In this document: piece after piece, positions 59,981 through 64,000 of the stretch
Position numbering within the stretch: position 1 is the stretch's first letter
Layout of the letters: the number at the start of each line of letters is the position of its first letter
DNA from: Rhizobium sp. AC27/96
Lineage (GTDB): Bacteria; Pseudomonadota; Alphaproteobacteria; Rhizobiales; Rhizobiaceae
Direction of reading: 5' to 3'
Length of the DNA: 64,000 nt
Assembly: GCF_001692325.1 (NCBI RefSeq)
Contig: NZ_LXKN01000066.1
Location: 240,397 to 304,396, forward strand
The notes under the pieces: generated by a model
Databases searched by the model: none
What the model saw: the letters and a program-made list of their open reading frames with translations, nothing else
Told to the model about the DNA's origin: nothing
Made by a program: the position numbers and the translations under genes

Positions 59981-60850
59981 TTGAACACTCAGGCTGCCAT
60001 CATCTCACGTCAACTTCGGGTCGGTCTCATCGGTGCTGGCATCGGCCGTTCGCTGACGCCGGCCATGCACATGCGCGAGGGTGAGAATTACGGTCTTTCA
60101 TACCGCTATGATCTCATCGATCTCGAAATTCGCGGCCTTGGCGTATCGGATCTGCCGGCACTGATCGATGAGGCTGAAGCCCAGGGCTTTGCCGGCCTGA
60201 ATATCACGCATCCCTGCAAGCAGGCGGCCGTCGCGCTGGTAGACGAGCTTTCGCCGGATGCCCAGACGCTGCGCTCGATCAATACGATCGTCTTTCGAGG
60301 CGGGCGCAGGATAGGGCACAATACCGATTGGTGGGGATTTGCGCAGAGCTTTCGTCGTGGCCTGTCCGGAGTTCCGCTCGACCATGTCGTGCAGCTTGGG
60401 GCCGGCGGGGCCGGTGTCGCGGTTGCGCATGCCGTGGCGCAAATGGGGGCACGCACGATCGAAATATTCGATATCGACCCGTCGCGTGCGCAGTCGCTTG
60501 TAGATCAGCTGCAGCCAGCCCACCGCAAATGCTCATTCCTGGTCGGCAGCGACCTGGCCGCCGCCCTGGAAGCTGCCGATGGTCTGGTTCATGCGACGCC
60601 GACCGGCATGGCTGCGCACCCCGGTTTACCGCTTGAGGCTCGGCTCGTTGCGGATCGGCTATGGGTAGCGGAAATCGTCTATTTTCCGATCGAGACGGAA
60701 TTGGTGAAGCTTGCAAGGCAAAGGGGATGCCGCGTTCTCGATGGCGGCGGAATGGCTGTTTCCCAGGCGGTCAAGGCTTTTGAACTGTTCACCGGCATCC
60801 GCCCCGATGCAGAACGCATGATGCATCATTTCGCGTCACTTCATTCCTAG
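59981..60850 (+). CDS. Shikimate/quinate dehydrogenase (AroE/YdiB family)
   Basis: A 289-residue NAD(P)-dependent dehydrogenase. The substrate domain shows GLIGAGIGRSLTPAMHMREG and GFAGLNITHPCKQAA (catalytic Lys in HPCKQ) with NTDWWGF. The Rossmann motif is QLGAGGAGVAVAHA. It probably oxidises quinate or shikimate to the 3-dehydro compound. The TTG start at 59981 is supported by GGGAGGATAGA upstream; no ATG is nearby in frame. NAD preference (YdiB-like) is suggested by IFDIDPSRAQS, an acidic residue at the end of the second strand. Confidence 0.87.
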   Translation: MNTQAAIISRQLRVGLIGAGIGRSLTPAMHMREGENYGLSYRYDLIDLEIRGLGVSDLPALIDEAEAQGFAGLNITHPCKQAAVALVDELSPDAQTLRSINTIVFRGGRRIGHNTDWWGFAQSFRRGLSGVPLDHVVQLGAGGAGVAVAHAVAQMGARTIEIFDIDPSRAQSLVDQLQPAHRKCSFLVGSDLAAALEAADGLVHATPTGMAAHPGLPLEARLVADRLWVAEIVYFPIETELVKLARQRGCRVLDGGGMAVSQAVKAFELFTGIRPDAERMMHHFASLHS

Positions 60851-61249
60851 GGCAATTTCTCGGTGAGCGGCCTTTGACCCACGTTCCGGGCATGGGTCTC
60901 TGCCTATTGCCCGATGGCATACTCAAACCGCCAACAAAGATGCTCCAATAGAGCGCTGTGCAAGTCGGACAGATCGGATACTCCCACCTGGCAACGCCCA
61001 TTGCAAGTTCGGGTTACCGAGGACGCGCACCACCGAACGGCCAGTCAATAAGGGCTCGCGCGGATCTCTGTTCCCACCGAGATACTCATTTGATCAACGA
61101 GCGCGATTATCTTCAATGCTACCACCATATGGTGCTACTGCGCTACCTGTCTAATATACTAATTTAGGTCATGCTTAAATGTTGGTCTCGGGTTTTCACT
61201 CCAGAGGCTGGCATCGACGATTTGTTCTCAGGCTAGGCAGGAGCGCAGC
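60851..61249. other. Intergenic, about 400 bp
   Basis: Between the shikimate dehydrogenase gene and the Hint-domain gene, becoming AT-richer toward 61180. No gene or RNA recognised; presumably the promoter of the Hint-domain gene is at its right end. Confidence 0.4.
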
Positions 61250-62440
61250 ATGTCCTTGGTAGATATCCACTTAATCAACGGCGGAAAAACCGTCATCGAT
61301 AGCAGCAATGCGGGAAAAGCTTCTGATACGATTCAGCTTAATCTTGTTTCAAACGGTACGGTAACCGTGGATGGCGTGGATATAAAAATAAGCAACCTGG
61401 TTGGCCTTGGCGCTGCTTCAAACACGACAATTGAAGCAATTAATGGCGCAAATGTCACGATAGCTGCTGGGTTGGCCAATGTTGGTGCGTTATCGAAGTA
61501 TACATATGCAATCGGAGCGAACTCGAGTATCGCGGTGAATGCAAACTTTCTCAACATCGGGCTGTTGAACAACGTAACGGTTGATTTCGCCAATGCCAAC
61601 GGTACGGGGCTTTTCACCTACAATCCAGGCGGGATCAACTTGAACCTGTCGTCTCCGCCGAAGGTGGTCAACATCCAGGATGGCGACAGGATCGAGGTTG
61701 GCGGATCGACGGCTGTTAGCCAATCCGGCAATACGATAAATTTCACTCATCCGGGATTGCTTGGCATTCCGACCACGCTCGGCTCCTACAGCATTCCCGC
61801 GGGCGTGACCTATACCTACAATGCAGCGACAAGCACTTTGACATTCACAAGCTGCTTTCTGCGCGGCACGCGTATCCGCACTTTGGAAGGTGAGGTGCCG
61901 GTCGAGGATCTGCGGGTCGGTGATTTCGTTATCACCCATCGCGGAGCATCGGAGGTCAAGTGGATTGGCCGTCGGATGATCGATCCCAAAGCAATCGAGA
62001 AGCCGCGAGATACGCTGCCGATCCGCATCCAGGCCGGCGCCATTGCCGAAAACGTCCCGTCGCGTGATCTTTATGTCTCTCCGGACCATTGCATGTTCCT
62101 GGAGCAGTCGCTGATCCCGGCCAAGCTGCTTGTCAACGGGGCTACGGTTAGCCAGGAGGTCAGGCTTCACCCGTTTCAATACTATCACATCGAGCTGGAG
62201 CAGCATTCCATCGTCATTGCGGAAGGCGCCGAGACGGAAACCTATCTCGACATCAGCGGTCGTCAGTCCTTCCTTGAGCCAGGGACCCTGGTCTTCGGCA
62301 CCTCGGCCGGCTCGCGCACCTGGAACGACTGCTGCTATCCGCCGGTTTACGCTGGCGCCGTGCTGGAAAAAGCCCGCCTGTCGCTCCAAAGCCGCGCGGA
62401 GAAATTGGGCTATGTCGTGCGGAGCGCCAAGGCATCGTGA
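61250..62440 (+). CDS. Hint-domain protein with N-terminal repeat-like beta domain
   Basis: A 396-residue protein. Residues 1-200 are a low-complexity, Asn/Thr/Val-rich beta-type region (repeats of the form SNGTVTVDGV, IAAGLANVGALS, IAVNANFLNIGLL) like an adhesin or polysaccharide-binding module. Residues 202-345 are a Hedgehog/intein (Hint_2) domain. The nucleophile Cys202 is in SCFLRGTRIRT. The pattern EVPVEDLRVGDFVITHRG and the block SPDHCMF (His280) follow. It is therefore expected to self-cleave at C202. No signal peptide is seen, so it may be exported by a type I or other Sec-independent route. Function unknown. Confidence 0.82.
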   Translation: MSLVDIHLINGGKTVIDSSNAGKASDTIQLNLVSNGTVTVDGVDIKISNLVGLGAASNTTIEAINGANVTIAAGLANVGALSKYTYAIGANSSIAVNANFLNIGLLNNVTVDFANANGTGLFTYNPGGINLNLSSPPKVVNIQDGDRIEVGGSTAVSQSGNTINFTHPGLLGIPTTLGSYSIPAGVTYTYNAATSTLTFTSCFLRGTRIRTLEGEVPVEDLRVGDFVITHRGASEVKWIGRRMIDPKAIEKPRDTLPIRIQAGAIAENVPSRDLYVSPDHCMFLEQSLIPAKLLVNGATVSQEVRLHPFQYYHIELEQHSIVIAEGAETETYLDISGRQSFLEPGTLVFGTSAGSRTWNDCCYPPVYAGAVLEKARLSLQSRAEKLGYVVRSAKAS

Positions 62441-62828
62441 AGAATGGGAGCCGCGCCAGCAAGCAACTCTGGTGCCGGCACCAAAATAGCGGCTCGGTAA
62501 CATCGGTCTAAGGCATGAGCATGCCAGTATGGATTGATCAGTCGGCAAGTAAGGAAGCGTAGCTTCGGCAAGGTTGTAGCTACCTGACCATCCATATGCA
62601 CCTTCCAACTCGCTATCGCAGCAATGTGACAATTCCCGCTTGTACGTTTGGTCACGAAACGTGCTTTCAAAGAAGCGCCCCAACGAACGCTGCGCCTGGG
62701 CGACATTTATCGATACCTACCAAATGGCAGTCGTCGGGCCGAAGAAATGGATTAAATGCAGCCTGATGATACTTTTGATCGCCACAAAGGTAGCGCCGCT
62801 ACGGAATCCACGCAATCGAGAAGAGGCA
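62441..62828. other. Intergenic, about 390 bp
   Basis: Region before the pilin gene, containing an open frame that reads into it but lacks signal-sequence features; the pilin start at 62829 is used instead. Probably the pilus-operon promoter. No operator recognised. Confidence 0.4.
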
Positions 62829-63368
62829 ATGAATAGCTCAAGAATCATTTTCCGGACTGTCACCATTGTCGCAGCAATTTGCTCCGGGACAGCTTACGCG
62901 GATAGCCCCCGGACCGGCAATCTCCAGATAAAGATCGAGATTACCAAGGATTGCCAGGTCAACACCGACGCCAAGAACAGTGCCATCAACGATGCGGTAC
63001 TGGACTTTGGCTCGCATGGTGTCCTGAACTCCGATATCGACGCACAGACAGCGGGCGCCGGATCGATCCGGGTGCAGTGCACGAGTGGCGTTGATTACAA
63101 TATCGGCCTTGATGGAGGTGGAACGAAGGACACCAGCAACCGACGAATGAAGTCCACTGATGCGGCCAACACCGAGACTATAGGCTACCAGCTATACAGC
63201 GACAAGTCTGGCGGCAAAGTGTGGGGTAATACAGCCGGGACAGATACCGTAAAAGGCAAAGCCGACGGAACTCTCCAGTCCTATACCGTATATGGTCGCG
63301 TAATCGCGCAGTCCACTCCGCCCGCCGGCATTTACAGCGACACCGTTGCTGTCACCGTCACATTCTGA
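62829..63368 (+). CDS. Spore coat U domain pilin (Csu-type)
   Basis: A 179-residue secreted protein. A signal peptide (RIIFRTVTIVAAICSGTAYA) is followed by a spore-coat-U/CsuA-B type domain with ITKDCQVNTDA, SIRVQCTSGVDYNIGLDGGG and the C-terminal IYSDTVAVTVTF, which is typical of subunits assembled by donor-strand exchange. The two Cys residues probably form the family disulfide. The ATG at 62829 has AAGAGG upstream. It is directly followed by a periplasmic chaperone gene, as in archaic (Csu) chaperone-usher operons. Confidence 0.83.
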   Translation: MNSSRIIFRTVTIVAAICSGTAYADSPRTGNLQIKIEITKDCQVNTDAKNSAINDAVLDFGSHGVLNSDIDAQTAGAGSIRVQCTSGVDYNIGLDGGGTKDTSNRRMKSTDAANTETIGYQLYSDKSGGKVWGNTAGTDTVKGKADGTLQSYTVYGRVIAQSTPPAGIYSDTVAVTVTF

Positions 63369-63393
63369 CCTTCTTCACGAAGGGAAATCTCTC

Positions 63394-63924
63394 ATGCGCC
63401 CATATCTCGCGCTTGTGGTGGCTATCTATGGCGTGATGTCTGGGGCCGAGGGACGGGCGGCGTCCCTGCAGGTGTCGCCCGTCTCAATCGACTTGGCCGC
63501 GCCGGCCCTGGCTTCGTCCGTGAGTCTTCGCAATAACAATGATCGTCCTGTCAATGCTCAGGTGCGGGTTTTCAAATGGACTCAGGTCGGAGGAGAGGAC
63601 CAGCTCGTTCCCACTTCGGAAGTTGTAGCTAGTCCACCAGCCGCCACGCTGCAGCCAGGTACCACCTATACGCTTCGTGTTGCCCGCGTCGGGCAGCCGG
63701 TCACCAACGGGGAAAGCGCCTACAGGTTGCTGATCGATGAGTTGCCCGACGTCAATGTCCGTCGGCCTGGCAACGATGTCAAACTTGTCGTGCGCTATTC
63801 GATACCCGTATTTTTCAATGACAGGTCCGCCAACGCGGATCTGCGATGGAACATTCGCCGTGAAGGCGGGAGCCTCGTGGCCGAGGCTACAAACACCGGC
63901 ATGTTGATTTCCGGTAGGAACTGA
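63394..63924 (+). pseudogene. Csu-type periplasmic pilus chaperone, C-terminally truncated
   Basis: The first 170 or so codons encode a chaperone with signal peptide (YLALVVAIYGVMSGAEG) and the immunoglobulin-like N-terminal domain (LQVSPVSIDLAAPALASS, then SLRNNNDRPVNAQVRVFKW). The conserved YRLLIDELPD and VRYSIPVFF strands are present. Family members run to about 240-280 residues with a second Ig-like domain. Here the frame leaves recognisable sequence after EATNTG and stops after seven foreign codons. An insertion at about 63902 is the likely cause. It starts at ATG 63394 (AAGGGA upstream), 25 bp after the pilin gene. Confidence 0.75.
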
Positions 63925-64000
63925 CCCGGTATTTCCACCGAGATTTGACCCGCCTTTTATGTATGTTTCGGTTCTGTTGGTGTGGTCAAGTTCTTGTTCT
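63902..64000. mobile_element. Left end of a putative IS element (IS21-like), continues beyond window
   Basis: Sequence from TGTTGATTTCCGG onward interrupts the chaperone gene. It begins with TG and contains the repeated element TGACCCG-TTTCCACC/TGACCCG, as IS21-family ends do. It reads in neither the chaperone nor any neighbouring frame. Transposase genes would lie to the right of the window. Family assignment is by resemblance only. Confidence 0.45.

Overview
The window looks like accessory DNA of a fast-growing rhizobium (Rhizobium/Agrobacterium group). Evidence: GC-rich alphaproteobacterial coding, a DUF6894 protein, an rpsU gene with a rhizobial-type basic tail, ROK-, IclR- and LacI-controlled ABC import operons packed side by side, and a FecI/FecR iron system. 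No rRNA, tRNA, CRISPR array, replication origin or phage was seen. The density of import and catabolic operons would fit a chromid, a large plasmid or an accessory chromosomal region; this is inference.

Layout, left to right. (1) 1-2829: end of a sugar ABC importer (RbsC-type permease, single-domain ATPase) with a YhfX-type PLP enzyme between. (2) 2830-4617: sparse, with a DUF6894 protein and a small hypothetical. (3) 4618-10176: a LysR regulator and an ECF vitamin/base importer (S component, double ATPase, T component) bracketed by two paralogous phosphoribosyltransferases; this is the most unusual block. (4) 10227-19785: ROK-regulated sugar/aminosugar ABC operon on the minus strand with a ROK kinase, a NagB-like deaminase and an IolE-like isomerase, divergent from a Gfo/Idh/MocA dehydrogenase. 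(5) 20005-25702: IclR regulator, polar amino-acid ABC importer, RidA and a SelA/DgaE-type PLP enzyme. (6) 25772-31348: J-domain protein, small lipoprotein, then a four-gene unit (DUF305, YVTN propeller, ECF sigma, anti-sigma) and a divergent methyltransferase. (7) 31886-36668: rpsU, TetR/EmrAB efflux, NUDIX. (8) 36985-43420: LacI regulator and an AfuABC-type importer ending in an inositol-monophosphatase-family phosphatase. (9) 43554-48000: ABC exporter, orphan KdpD-like sensor fragment, a hypothetical, a hydratase. (10) 48087-55177: FecI-FecR-TonB receptor-FhuD-FhuB siderophore system without a local ATPase. (11) 55749-60850: quinate/shikimate catabolism (MHS transporter, dehydroshikimate dehydratase fused to an HPPD-like domain, TetR regulator, shikimate dehydrogenase) with a shared operator at both ends. 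(12) 61250-64000: Hint-domain protein, Csu-type pilin, and a chaperone gene cut by what looks like an IS end at the right edge.

Most blocks follow one plan: a local regulator, an importer and one to four enzymes. Several regulators sit next to palindromes that are good operator candidates (GGAATATTCC, GGGAC-N4-GTCCC, GAAACGTTTC, TTGCA-type LacI boxes, ACTAGTTCGTACATT). Starts were refined from ribosome binding sites and ATGA/GTGA overlaps. Residue positions were counted by hand and substrates are inferred from context unless stated.
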